Positions 1 to 12,300 of a stretch of 64,000 nt of DNA are shown in pieces. Each line of letters starts with the position of its first letter. The first letter of the stretch is position 1. The stretch comes from Eublepharis macularius (Eukaryota > Chordata > Lepidosauria > Squamata > Eublepharidae), in assembly GCF_028583425.1 (NCBI RefSeq), contig NC_072800.1, positions 94,829,001-94,893,000 on the forward strand, in the 5' to 3' direction. Below the pieces are notes generated by a model. That model made no database searches. It was given only the letters and a program-made list of their open reading frames with translations, and had not been told where the DNA came from. The translations under genes and the position numbers were made by a program.

Positions 1-206
1 TCTACTCAGGCTTGGATATTCTAAACCAGGCTCTAATCGAGGTTTAGAATGCTGGCTGGCTGTTGTGCAAAAGAGGAAGCGGGCCTAGATGGCCCTCTGG
101 TCTGACCCAGCAGGGGATTCCTTGTGTTCTTACAAAAAGGAAAATTTCCATCAGACAGGGACATCGGACACTCGCCCTCCCGGAGGTCCGCAGGGGAGGA
201 ACTCAC

Positions 207-387
207 CAGGAAGACGGTGCCAGGGGGGCAGACGCAGCCATCAGAGAGGCCGGTGCAGCTGAGGTTGCCTTCGGGGCTATCACAGGTGCGTAGGCAGGAG
301 CCAAAGGCATAGATCAGCTCCCCAGGGCAGACCACAGCTTGAGGGCAGCTCTCATCCGTGCAGTTCCAGGCCCCATTCACACAAGTG
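207..387 (-). CDS. SSPO: SSPO exon 18: TIL domain 3
   Basis: The exon encodes [40 protein letters not shown] and [17 protein letters not shown]. It closes TIL2 and opens a second TIL directly after it with no VWD between; I recall the same TIL2-TIL3 tandem in human SSPO. Donor GTGAGT at phase 0. The next exon is off the left edge. Confidence 0.93.
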
Positions 388-3300
388 CTGTAACACAGGT
401 TGGGCAGGAAGATGTGAGTGAGGAAACGGGTGGGGGGGTGGAAATAGTGTCTGCAAAAAGCCACTTCCCTCTTAGAGGCTGCCCCAGAGCTGGGTGGTGC
501 TCAAGACCCTCCCTCCCCGTATGGGAAGTGCTCCTGGCAATGGAGGGGACCCTTCCTTCAATGATCAAACCAAACCATGACCGCAGAGTCAGCGTCGTCC
601 AGATCTGGTCGTGGTATTTGTTGCCCCAAGTGAGTTGTACTCGAGCCCTCCTGGGCAGCACCACAGGGGCCTGGATTGGACTTTGCGAGTTCTGATACAG
701 GCCCCAGAGGTGATAGCAGTCACTGTACTTGCCATGACGGCTGCGAGGGAGTCAAGCCCCTGCCGAGTCTCCGTGCCCTCTTTGTTCTGCTGCCTCAAGC
801 TGTTGCTTGGGGGGCTTGGCTAGAGAACCAGCCCAGCTATACCAATCAAACAGCAATGAAGGAAACCCAAAACTTGACATCTCAGGACCTCCCTGGAGCA
901 AAAACACCAGCCTGCCCCCCCAACTGCTGGGTCAGGCCACAGAAAATCCTCCAATCCCCCCACCCCACCCCGGTCCCTTGTGCTGGGGGGCTCAGTGGCC
1001 TCCTAGGACCCTGCCTTGGGTGGAGTCTGATCACCGGCCCACTGAGCTCCGCCTTGTTTCCTCTGATTGGCTGCAGATGACCAGGGTCTCCCGCATCACT
1101 GGCTACCTGTGGTTCTTCCGCTGGCCTGCACCTGGAGCCTTCCGCATGCAGAGCAAGTGCTCTGCCACTGAGCCAGGGCGCCCACAGGCCACACTGCACC
1201 CTCTTTGCCCATTTCCTCTGCAGGCTTCCACATCCGTGGGCCATTTTCAGGCATTTGGTGAATTCACAAACGCTCCAGAGACCATTGTGTGGCAGCCGGA
1301 ATCACGTGGCAGAGACATTCAATGAAACCAACCTATCCTGTAGGACAGCCACAGACAGGTCACAGGGTGATTTCATCAAACATCTCCTACCACTCCACCG
1401 TGCGCGCAGAGGGAAGCAGCAGACGCCGTGCTGTGCAGGCACATGGAATGCTCTCTGGCACAGGGGTCTCTCCTGGTTAGGTGAGACTCGGAAGGGAATT
1501 CCCTTTTGTCCTCAAAGGAAAACATGCACCTGCTGAGGCAGGAGGGGTGGCCACGCCATCCACAGCCAGGTGTGTCCTCTGAGCTTAGAGCCACAGGTGA
1601 TGATCCAGGAAGCAACAGAACTCAGAGGAAGTTTTCAGATCGGCTCCCAGCACAGCCTTCCTCTTACCCAGGAGTCACACCTGAGGCTCTCCTTGCCGAA
1701 GAGAGATCTGGCGAAAAGAGCTCCAGGCTCCCACAGTTTACCTCTGTTCCTCCCGATTCTGGGCTCAGACAGATGAGATGACAATCACACATTTCATTTT
1801 GTACATAAAATGTATGTTGCCGCCTTTGGCAGCCTCGGCTGCTTCGAGGGCATGCAGGGAAGCCGAAGAGGCTTTAATCTCCCCTTGGGATCTCTGTTCA
1901 AAACTGTGCTTTGTGCGTTGTTATTAGCATTACAAAGAAAAAGAGTCGTGTCCTTGAAAAATGCAGCAAGACTTGAGTCCAGTAGCACCTCCTGGACCAA
2001 CAAGATTTCCACAGTACGAGCCCAGGAGAGTCAAGCTCCCTTCATCAGATACAGGGAACTGCGGAGATCCCTGAGCCTTTATATCCCAGCCAGAAGGTGG
2101 GAATTGCAAGGAAGAGCATCAGGGTGCAAAGGTACGATGCAGCTTGGCCAGATGGGAGGGGGGGGTAGCAAAGGAAGACATCAGGATGCAAAGGTAGAAT
2201 GGGGCAGTGCGGCTTGATTAGAGAAGAAATGAGCGTCTGTAGCGAGATAAAGAATCCTAAATTCAGCCCAGAGGGGCCCATCGCTCTGCATTTGTGAATG
2301 AACTCCAGTTCAGCAATCCCACACTGGAGTCTCCCTCGTCTGTTTGAGGATGGCCACTTTTAGGTCAGCCGCGGAAGCAGCCTTCAAACGTCATCGCCAG
2401 GCAAGGAAGAGCTCCTGCCCCCTGCCATTTTCCCATGTGGAAACAGCAATGGGAGGGAATCATTTCCCAGTTGTAGCTGCTCCACATGCACAGAATACAA
2501 GCAGCAAAAATTGGGAAAAAACTCCCCCGCAGCTGTTTTTAGCATGTGAAAATGTCTTGGGGGGAAGGTAGGCGCTCCCTTCCCCCCCATGGTTGCTTTC
2601 CAAGCCTTCTTGGCCCCCTTTATTTTTTACCCGCCATTCCTTGTACCTGCTGTGTGGCTGCAAGGAACCCTAAAAACCCCAAAGTCCAGTTCGGCCCTGA
2701 GAGGAGATGGGGCAAGGACACACGGGGCAGGGACGATTCATTTCCTCTCCCCCTTAGAACTGGAACTCGGGGCAGACAATGAACTTCATGGGCAGCGGAC
2801 TCAGGACTGATCAAATGGCAGGACTTCTTCATACAGTGCATAATAAACTAGCGGTAGTCACTGCCCCAAGCCAAGATAGCTTTAACAGGAGACTAGACAG
2901 AAACCTGGAGCAAGATCCATCCACAACTATTACATGAGGGCTAACGGGCAGCACAGTTCTGAAGCCCGTCGGGTCGCTGGTGGCTGGGTGGTGTCATAGG
3001 GGGGTTATGCCAGCGTGAGTCCAGGATATGCCAGCGTAATTCCTAGTTGGTTCCCTGAGTACTTTTGCCTCCTCCCCCCGCCCCGCCCCCGGATTGTGCT
3101 GTAAGTTACACGTTACGCAAATCAAGTCTATTTGCTTATATTCGCTTACTATGAATGCTCAGCTTTCTTCCAGGAGCAGTGAGGATGTGCAAAGGACTCC
3201 ACGGTGAACTGAATCCACCCAGAGGGCAACAGGGCAATGGCCTCAGACTGGCTCCGGAGATTTAACCCCTCTCCTCTCCTCCGTAAGGACTAGATTCTTA

Positions 3301-6300
3301 CTTTTTCATTGAACTAAGGCTGGTCTCTTTACCCAATAGCAAACAGTAGCTGACATACCATTCTATTTATTTACTTAAAATATTTTAATGCTGCCTTTCC
3401 ACCCAGCTTAGGTTCCCCAAGGCCCCAGTCAAAAACACTAAAGCAAGCCTTTAAAATACATAGTGTGAAAACAGCAATTAAACAAAACACGTTCACAATT
3501 AAAACACATACATCCCAAGGGGGGTCAGCAAGGCAGCACTTGACAAAACAGGTAAGTCTTTGCTCTCTGGTGGAAGACAATGATAAAGTGGGACAGAAGG
3601 CTATCCTGGGGGGGAGGAGTCCATAACTTTTGTGCAAGAAGGGCCTTTCTTTTTGTATTGTCCCCCCTCATCTGGAGCTCCTGAAGATGGCCCCAGTGGT
3701 CAGGTAGGTTCATATGAGAGTAGGTGGTCTTTACGGTATCATAAGCCCTGAATGCATTTTTGGCAGGAAAAGAACGTACCAGGTGTTGCAGCTTTTCTGG
3801 ATCTTGCTGCCAGGCGGAAGCATCTCTTCTCCATCCATGCAGGGGCACATCCCCGACTGGACACACTGACCATCGTCATCCAGTACCAGACCTGCTGGGC
3901 AGTTGCATCCAGCCACACAGACACCGTCCAGATCCTGGCAAGCACCAAGCGCCACCATGCGCAGGTCAGCACACGTCAGTCCACAGGGGGCAGCGCATTC
4001 TTGGTAGACTTGGCCCCCAGAGCACTGCACCGCTGTGAGGAAAGACCAAGGTGCAACTCTCAGTTCTGTGAAGAAGTCCACCTGAGCAGCTGCATCTTTT
4101 CTTTCTACTTTTCCGTAGCCCCCCTTCCCCACCTGCCCTCTCCGCCCCTTGGTCACTTCAACCGACAGCCAGCAGTGTTCAGTGGAAAGAGTGCCAGACA
4201 AGAACCACGGAGAGCCCAGTTCAAACTCAACTCAATCATAAAGCTTACTGGGTGTCTGTGGGTCTGCCTCCTTCATCTCAGCTTAACCTACCTCACGGGG
4301 TTGTTGGCAAGACGCAATAGGGAAAGGAGCAAGGGCGCAATAAATATGTGACACGTGTGGCCCTCACACTCCCCACCCACCCCTTCGTTGTTCTGTGACC
4401 TTGCACCTCCCATACCTTCCACACTATGACTTCACCCACATGCATGTGCTACAGGCAGCCAGCCCCCCCCCCCCCGCCCCTCCTGCTTCCGGAAAACTCA
4501 CGGCAGAAGCTGTGATTCCTCCAGGACACCAGAGCTCCCTCCTGGGCACACTGTCTGGCGTAGGCAGCCACAGCATGGCAGAGGCAATCCTTACTGGCTG
4601 AGCAGCCACACACATCATAGAGGCAGAGCTGGAAGAAGGGCTCTCTCTCGACCAGGGCATGGCAGGCCTGTGGGCACGGACAGGAGAGACGGTGGCTCAC
4701 ATGGGCAGATTGGCAGGTTCCCCGGTCTGTGAGACTGCCTGGCTGCAGGGAGAATGGCTTCATAGCCTGCCTCCCCCAATAAGCCAGGAAGCCCTTCTGT
4801 TTGGGCAACATTTCGAAGGGAACAGAACATACAAACGTTCTTCACGGCAGAGAAGTACATAGATATATAAGAGACGGCTCAAGGCCTATTTGAAAATCTC
4901 GAGGGATCTCACAAGCAGAATTCTCAACATGCTACACTGTCCCCTGGGATGGGGCTCAGTTTGGAGAGGACGCACGCTTGCGTCTGGGCATTTGCCCCGT
5001 AACGTGACGAACGAGACCTTTGCCATGGCCACAGCTCAGCAGGAAAGCAGGGGGTGTCCATGCAGGAGGTCTCAGTACAGTACAAACAAAACTAGCTCAG
5101 AAAGATGATCCAGTGGACGGCCTAAGCCAGAGAAAAGTTATTTTGCCAAAAAAATTAAAAAATGAAATCCAGAAAACGTATCCTGCAATACTTCCAAGAG
5201 AACTGGCTCGGCAAAGGGGAGGGCTTCACCCTGGGGAAGTGTTCGTACCTGCATATATGACTAAGAGAGAAAACCATCCTTCCTCCCAGGATTTAAAAAA
5301 ATCCAGACACAAAATACTCGATCCAAAACAAAAGTCCCCCCTCCCCTGGAAGCTGCTCAGGGTGCCTCACCCGAAGGGCAGCCCCCAAGACGGACGTCTC
5401 TGCCCTCGGCAGTGGGGCTGGGGGCAACGGGGGTGCGCGGGAGAGGAAGGACACGGCTGAATGTGGGCGTCATGACGGGGTGCCAGACAGGAGAGGCTGC
5501 CCTTCAGGGTCTGGGGCCTGAGGCCTTCCCCTCCCCCAGGAGGCAGGGATACGTTCCCCAGCCCTCCCGGGATCATTCGGCTGCCTGTCCTACCTGGAAG
5601 GGGGGGCTGTGGAGGATCTCACAGGCAGCCTCTGCAAACTGCCTGCGCTGCGTGTAAGTGCTGCAGGGGTCAAAGGTGAAAGCCTGCGGGGAGGGGCAGT
5701 CGTGGGAGACTCGGAACTTATTGGCAAAGGCAGCCACGCTGGACTCCACGTCCCCCTCAGGCGTGGTGAATTCATCCTGCTGGTTCCAGCTGTAGGTGCC
5801 ACAGAGGCCGCGAACCTGGAGGGAGAAAGGCACGCAGATGGGGTGCAAGGGGAGGGCGGGCTCCAGGCCCTTCCCGAGTGGTGGCTGAGCCAGTGGGGCC
5901 GGGAAACCCACGAGGGTTCTGGATTGTCTGGGGGGTGGGGGCTGGAGACATTCAGGCTGCATCCACACACACTTGGTTGAGCTGGAGCAATCCTTCGCAA
6001 ATGGAGGGCAATTCAGCCCCGCTGGGAAATGCTGCTAGGCCTGGAGGGAGCCTTGCTCGGCCACTGGATCATTGCCCCCCGAGTTGGCCAGTGTGGTGCC
6101 GAGGCACAGGCAGGGGTGGCGGGGAGACCAGGAGCGCCTTTCTCACCCGCTCGCCACCACTCCGTCTTTCTACCCTGAGCCACGAGTGCTGCACAGAACA
6201 CCAGCAAGGCCGTGCCTTTGCTCAGGGGCGTGTAGGTTATGGTTTCTGGGGAGCGATCAGGGAGTGCAGGAGCAGCTGTGACATTACAGGGCAGCGAGAA

Positions 6301-9300
6301 GCCAGACTGGGGGTCCCTTGATGGCTGGGAGGGGCCAGGCTGGAGACAGGTCTTCCTGAGGGCCACCCAAAAGAAAGGGGGAGGGCAGCAGCTCGGCAGA
6401 CCAAAGGAGGCCAGCGGGAGAGGAGGGGTGCCCTGCCAAGAAGCAGGGCTCCTCTCCCCCCCCCCCGCTCCAAAGGGACGTGGTGTCTGCTCGCCCCACA
6501 GGTCTCTGCAGACCTGGAGGCTCTCTTGCTGGGAGCAGAGGAGGCAGGCGCACCTTGTTGGCAAACTGGGGCTGGAGGGTGATGTAAACCGCAGGGAAGT
6601 CTGTCCCCCAAAGCAGGTGAGCACCAAAGGTCTGGAGAAGCAAGAAGGCTGAGGAAGCCCGACGCACTTGCATATCGGCGCTGGCATAAGGGAGGGCGAC
6701 TTCCTGCCCGTTCACCAACACCTCCCCTGGAAAAAAAATGGCAGAGACGTGAGGGCGGAGAGAGGCACAGGCACTTGGCATCCTGGGCTGGCAGGCTGCT
6801 ATTGTGAGCAGAGGGGAGGAAGCTTTGGGGAACTGTCCCCTTCCCACTAGGAAGCCTCCCCAGAGCTGAGAATGACATCAACGAGAACTGCCTTCAGGTT
6901 GCCGGAGGAAGTGCCGCCTTTCTCCAGCCTTAATTCTCTGGGCTGGCACCACAACCCCCCTTCAGGCAGGGTCACTTTGCCCCTTGTGCCTGGAATGGAA
7001 CCTGCCTTCTTTGCCGCTGGCTGCAGGGGCTCTTTCGTGGCCAAACTGCAGGAGCGCAACATTCCAGCCCTCCCCTGCATGGAGGAGTTCTACCCAGGGC
7101 ACCACTAATCCGCCGCCCGCCGTCTCCCTACCTGGCTGCCCCTTGCCTGAAGGGTCCCTCTCTCTGTCTCACCTGTGAGGGTCAGCCGAGCAGACACCTT
7201 TTGCACTGTGACAGTCACAGCTCGGAGGCAGCTGGTGGCTCCACGGCTCCCACACGGTTTGTTCTCTGCTGCAACCTGAAGCTTCCCATCTACAAAATCC
7301 TGGGAGGGGATTGGGGGACAGACCCACTATCAGAGAGACCATGGGAGAGTTTCCATGTGACTCTTCCCACTAATGTTTGGCAACTGGGGCCGGGGTGGTC
7401 AGCATCAGGGGAATGGGAGATGTGGTCCCAGTCTTCCAGTCGCCCACCCCACAAAACAATTCAGCTTGGATTAAGGCCGGAAGCAAGATGGAGAAATGGC
7501 CACCCCGGCATGCTTTGGGCCAGGTGAATATGGGTGACCTAGAACAAGGGGGAGCCGTCTGCCCAAGGCGTCCCATTGTGGAAAGCCTCCCTCCCGCTTG
7601 CCCCGTCAGCTTCCACACATGGCCCTGTCCCACTACTGTTACTTAAAAAGCATGACAGCGCAGCGAGCCCCACAAAGTTCAGCAGAGACGGCTCTCGGCC
7701 CAGGCAGAGTGCCACCTTCTCTGCCAGGTGCCTCACCTGTACCAGGAAGTACTGGCAGGTGCCATGGAAGGAGTAGCGCTTGTGATCGAAGGTCAGGTAG
7801 TGAGAGTCACCAAGCACGGCACATTCTCCAGCGCACTGGTCCTGGGAACAAAGCCAATGGCCCCCTTGGCACATACTGTGGGGAGAGAACAATGGCAGGC
7901 CAGAAGATCACGGGGTGCAAGCCACTCCCTTCTACTGCAAGTCCACAGGTCTGGGAAGGGACCACCCCGCCCTTCAACCACATTGCTTCTAGGGGGTCTT
8001 CCCATGCAGCCTCCCTGCCTACTTTGGTATTCCCCATCCTGTTCCCTTGAGTCCCTTCTACACACGCATGCACGTGCGCACACACATACATACACCCCTC
8101 AGCTACACCTGAGTTTTCACTTCTGCCACCAAGCCTGTTGTATGTCAGTATTCTATTGCTGACAGCAAAATGCTTATGGGCAGTCAAATGATTGAGGGGA
8201 GGAAAAAAGGCTCCAGTCCAGACAAAAAGGGACCATTCAACCACGCTGGGATGTTCAATACCACCCCCCATCAGAGCACCAGACGCCCCCCCTGCCCTTC
8301 AGGCTCAGTGTGCTCCTTCAGGGGCCCAGGGAGTGCCCCACCCTGGCTTCTGCCCGTGGGCTAGCACAGAGCCTTACCACTTGTTGCAACGCTGCTGCAA
8401 GGCCTCCCCTGGGGCATACTTCTGTCGGCGGTGGAAACAGGGACACTGGCTCTTGGGGACACAGGCTCCCCCCTCCAGGTAGAGGCCTGGTGGGCATTCA
8501 CAGCCACTCACGCACTCTTCCTGGCAGCCTCCTTCTTCAGCAGGGCCTACAGCTGCACAGCTGGCGGGACATGAGGAGACGCAGTCCGAGTACAGTTTCC
8601 CTTGGCTGCATGACTTCTCTGTGAGAAGGGAGGGACAGGCAGCATTGGGCATGCAAACGGGAATGCCAGCAGAGGGGTTCCCATGGCGAGAGAGATGCCA
8701 CCAGGGCTCTGCAGGCAAAGCTACACCCCTCTACAGGCCAAGGGGCCCCTGCCACTAGCCCAGGCCAGGAAACAGACTCTGCTGCAGCTACACCCAGCCC
8801 AGCAGGCGCGGGGTATTGAGCATGCCTGCAGAATTGTCCAAGGGGGTCGGGAGGGCTGGAGGAGCAGCCTGAGGTTCAGGAGCACATGACCAGCTTTACA
8901 TAGCGGAGCTGCTGCGTGGTGGGATCGTGTGACCTGGGCCGTTTCCACACGGCTTACCTTTGCTCGTAACGTCCCGGCAGATTGCGCAAAAAACGCGGAA
9001 GATCGCGTTTCCTCGCGTGAGATTTGTGCGACGTCGCATGACATCGCGCAAATCTCTCGTGAGAAAATGCGATCTTCCGCGTTTTTTGCGCGATCTACCG
9101 GGACATTACGAGCACAGGTAAGCCGTGTGGAAACAGCCAAGTTGAATTGTTCTCACAAATGCTCTGCCGCATGGCTATCACCACCATGGCGATCTTTGGG
9201 AAAGCACCCCTTTGCCGTGGCGGCTGGCCAGGCAGGTCTCTTGTGCAAGATGATGCAGGCGGTTCTTGTGCGCTCTGCTCTCTGTCCTCCTACCACAGAA

Positions 9301-12300
9301 TCCAGGCTGCCTCCAGCTGAGAAAAACGTGCTGCTGGGCACACTCGCGGGCATAGCTGGCAAAGGTCTCACAGAAGGCATCCGTCCCAGCCCCACTGCAC
9401 TGCAAGAATGTGCAGGTGTCATAGAATCCGCTGGGGTCCACCTGGCGAAGAAAGGGGGAGTCAGCAAATCCCAATGAGGCTGTGACAGGCTCCGATTCTT
9501 TCTGGCACACTCTGAAGGGGCGAGAGGGAAGGTGAGGCAGGCAGGCAGCCAGAGAGGGTGGGTGTGGTTGGCTCCTGACCTCTGAGTGGCATCGGCTGAA
9601 AGGGCTGGACAGCAGTTTCTGGCACACAGATGCCGCCTCTTGGTGAACCGCAGGGCCTCCCGGCAGACCACAGCTGTCAGTTTCCTCTGCAGCGTCTGTG
9701 CAGGAACTCTGAGGAAGGCAGAGCAGAAAAACTGGGAAGGGCTGCAGCGTTTCTGTCCCATCCCTGCCCACCCAACAGGCAACAGAACTGGCAAGACAAC
9801 CGGGCCTGGCACAGACCAAAATGGGGAAGCACCCAGCAGAGGCAATGACGTGGGTCTTCCTGCAAAAACCAAGTGCAGCCCCCTCCCAAGCATTCCTATG
9901 AGACCATAACCAAGGTCTTGCTCTTCAGCCGAAATGCAAGAATTGCTTTCCCAGTCTTCCCAAGCAAGGAACATGAGAGGTGACTAATGTCAAGCAAAGG
10001 TGCCTCTGTGGACCCAAGAACTTTCCCGAGGGAAAAAACACTTGCCTGGTCACAAAGGAAGCGCTAAGCCAGGACCTCTGGAATGGGCCAGCATTATGGG
10101 GGGGAAGCCACACACTCGGGCCAAGTGCTGCTACCCCCAGGGACTCAAGGAGGCAGCAGGGGTCCAGGGGAGTGACTGTGGCAGCCTCTGGGTCACAGCA
10201 GTGTTGCCAGGGGTCCAGAGGTGCCTGTCTCAGGTTACACAGTGCTCAACCGGTATCCCCCAAACCGCTGCTGTCACTTTGTGCCGCTTGGGTTGCTCTC
10301 GCTCTGGGACGGGCCTTGGGCACCAGAAGCCCTTCCCAGGTGTCTTCTGCCCAGGTGGACCTTCCCTTTCCCATTACAGCAGCAGTGGGTTTGTGTAGAC
10401 AGGACCCAGCAGCAGGCAGCAGGCAGCAATGTGTCTGGAGAGAGATCCTCTCTACCCAGCCCCTGTCTGGAACCTACCAAGGAGGCATCTGGGATGCGCC
10501 ATGAATTGCCAAAACCAGCAGCAGACGTAGTCGTGTCCCCTCCCACACGTAGGAAGTCATCTGAGAGCATAAAGAGAGAGGCATTTCTTGGAGGGGGAGG
10601 CTCCAGCAGAGGAGGAAAAGTGGGAGATGGTGCCAAACTATCCCGCCTTGAGGCAGGCAGAGCAGAGGACAGCCCCAAGAGAAAGGATGGGAAGAGCCTC
10701 TCGCCCTTCTCCTGGCCAGGGACAGGACTCACACAACCGACGGAGGAGGGGAGGGGGGCAGCACAGGGGGAGTAACAGTCAGAATCCCACCCGTGGGGAG
10801 TGATCTTGGGCCGACCCGACTTGGCACCGTGATGCTCCACTCTCGCGCACATTACAGTCTGACCAGACTGCCCAGGGGAACCAGCTGGCTCGGTTCGCTT
10901 TCCAACCAGCACCTTTGCTTACTGGACAGAAAACAGAATGGAGAGTCTCTCTGCATCCCATGTGAGCGTGTGGGTTGACTGGGGTGCGTGGGTGTCCCCT
11001 GACAGCACCGCATGAAGACATTTCCACAGGACATTCCTCTAAAGGGAATAATGACGCCCCCCCCAACATTTCTCTCTTGACGTGGAAACATTTGGGTGAG
11101 GTTCCATGCGGGGTACCTGCAGGGTCATCGTTGTAGACACCACACAGGCCTCGTGTAGCTCCTCTCAGCTCAGCCCCCACGGTAACGTAGACGGTGTCAC
11201 GCCCATCAAATTTGATACGGACACCCAGGCCGCTCTCCACAAAAAGGAAATCTCCCAGCCACCAAACGCTGATCCCTGCAGAAGCAAAGGGGGGTGGGTG
11301 GGATTGAAGAGCAAACAGTGATGATCCCGCTCATGAAATTTTCCTGTTTCCAGGCCTCTCCATACTGCAGGGGAATATTACCCCAATGGAGGGGAGAAAG
11401 TGTTAGAGCAGGGTCCCTAACAGCGGCTGGGGGAGCTACGGAGCTTGCCGACACCTTTCCTGGTGACTGCCAGATGTTTTTAGAAGGTACAGAGGCCAGG
11501 TGGGGCTTTTGCCGGGCAGAGTTTCTCACTGGCCCTTGGAGATCTGGTTGGCTGTGCAGATATTTAAAAGGTGCTTGAGCAATAGCTGCCACCACAGCAC
11601 AAGAATCGTCACTCTGTGATTGATGGGAAGATTTGTGTATGCAAGAAAATATTTTAAACAATGTTAATTTTGAAAGGCACTGTGTTTAACTGAGCTTCTG
11701 CCTGAAATGCTGAAGAGTTACTATTAGAGTTATGCATGGCCTCATTCCTTGACATTTGGTGGTTGGCGTGGCAGCCATTTTGTAGTTGGATTTGCTGCCT
11801 GTAGCAGCCATTTTGTATTTCCACCCACCACCCTGGCCGTTTTCACACTACTAACCTGCTTTCATAACGCTGCAAAACATGGTGCAAAAAACACGGAAGA
11901 TAGCGTCTTCTCGCGAGAGTTTTGCGCGATGTCGCCTGTCTGGCCACCAGGCTGGGCCCAGTTGTGTCGGGTCGGCCACTGGGCCAAACCCAGTTGTGTG
12001 GTGGGAACCTGCAAGGGGGCGCCTCCGTTCACCCTGCAGCCCCCTCCCCTCACTGTTGCCTCTTCTTCTCCTACTGGCAGCTCCCATATCCTCGCCTTTC
12101 CACGCTTCCTTTCCTTCTGTCCACCCACCCACCCACTCACCCACCTAAATACTCTATTTAGTATTTATTTACTTCGTTTATACCCTGCCCTTCTCCCCAG
12201 TGGGGACCCCAGGCGGCTCGCATCCTTCTCTTCCTCTTCATCCTCACAACAACCTGTGAGGTGGGTTAGGCTGACAAGGCCACTCAGTGAGCCCCATGGC

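Larger units (their letters stand above)
388..3779 (-). other. SSPO intron 17 (3.4 kb)
   Basis: No coding sequence recognised. It holds a partial hairpin-repeat relative near 1965-2070, a CR1-like tail near 2818-2960 and an L2-like LINE tail at about 3366-3765. Confidence 0.75.
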
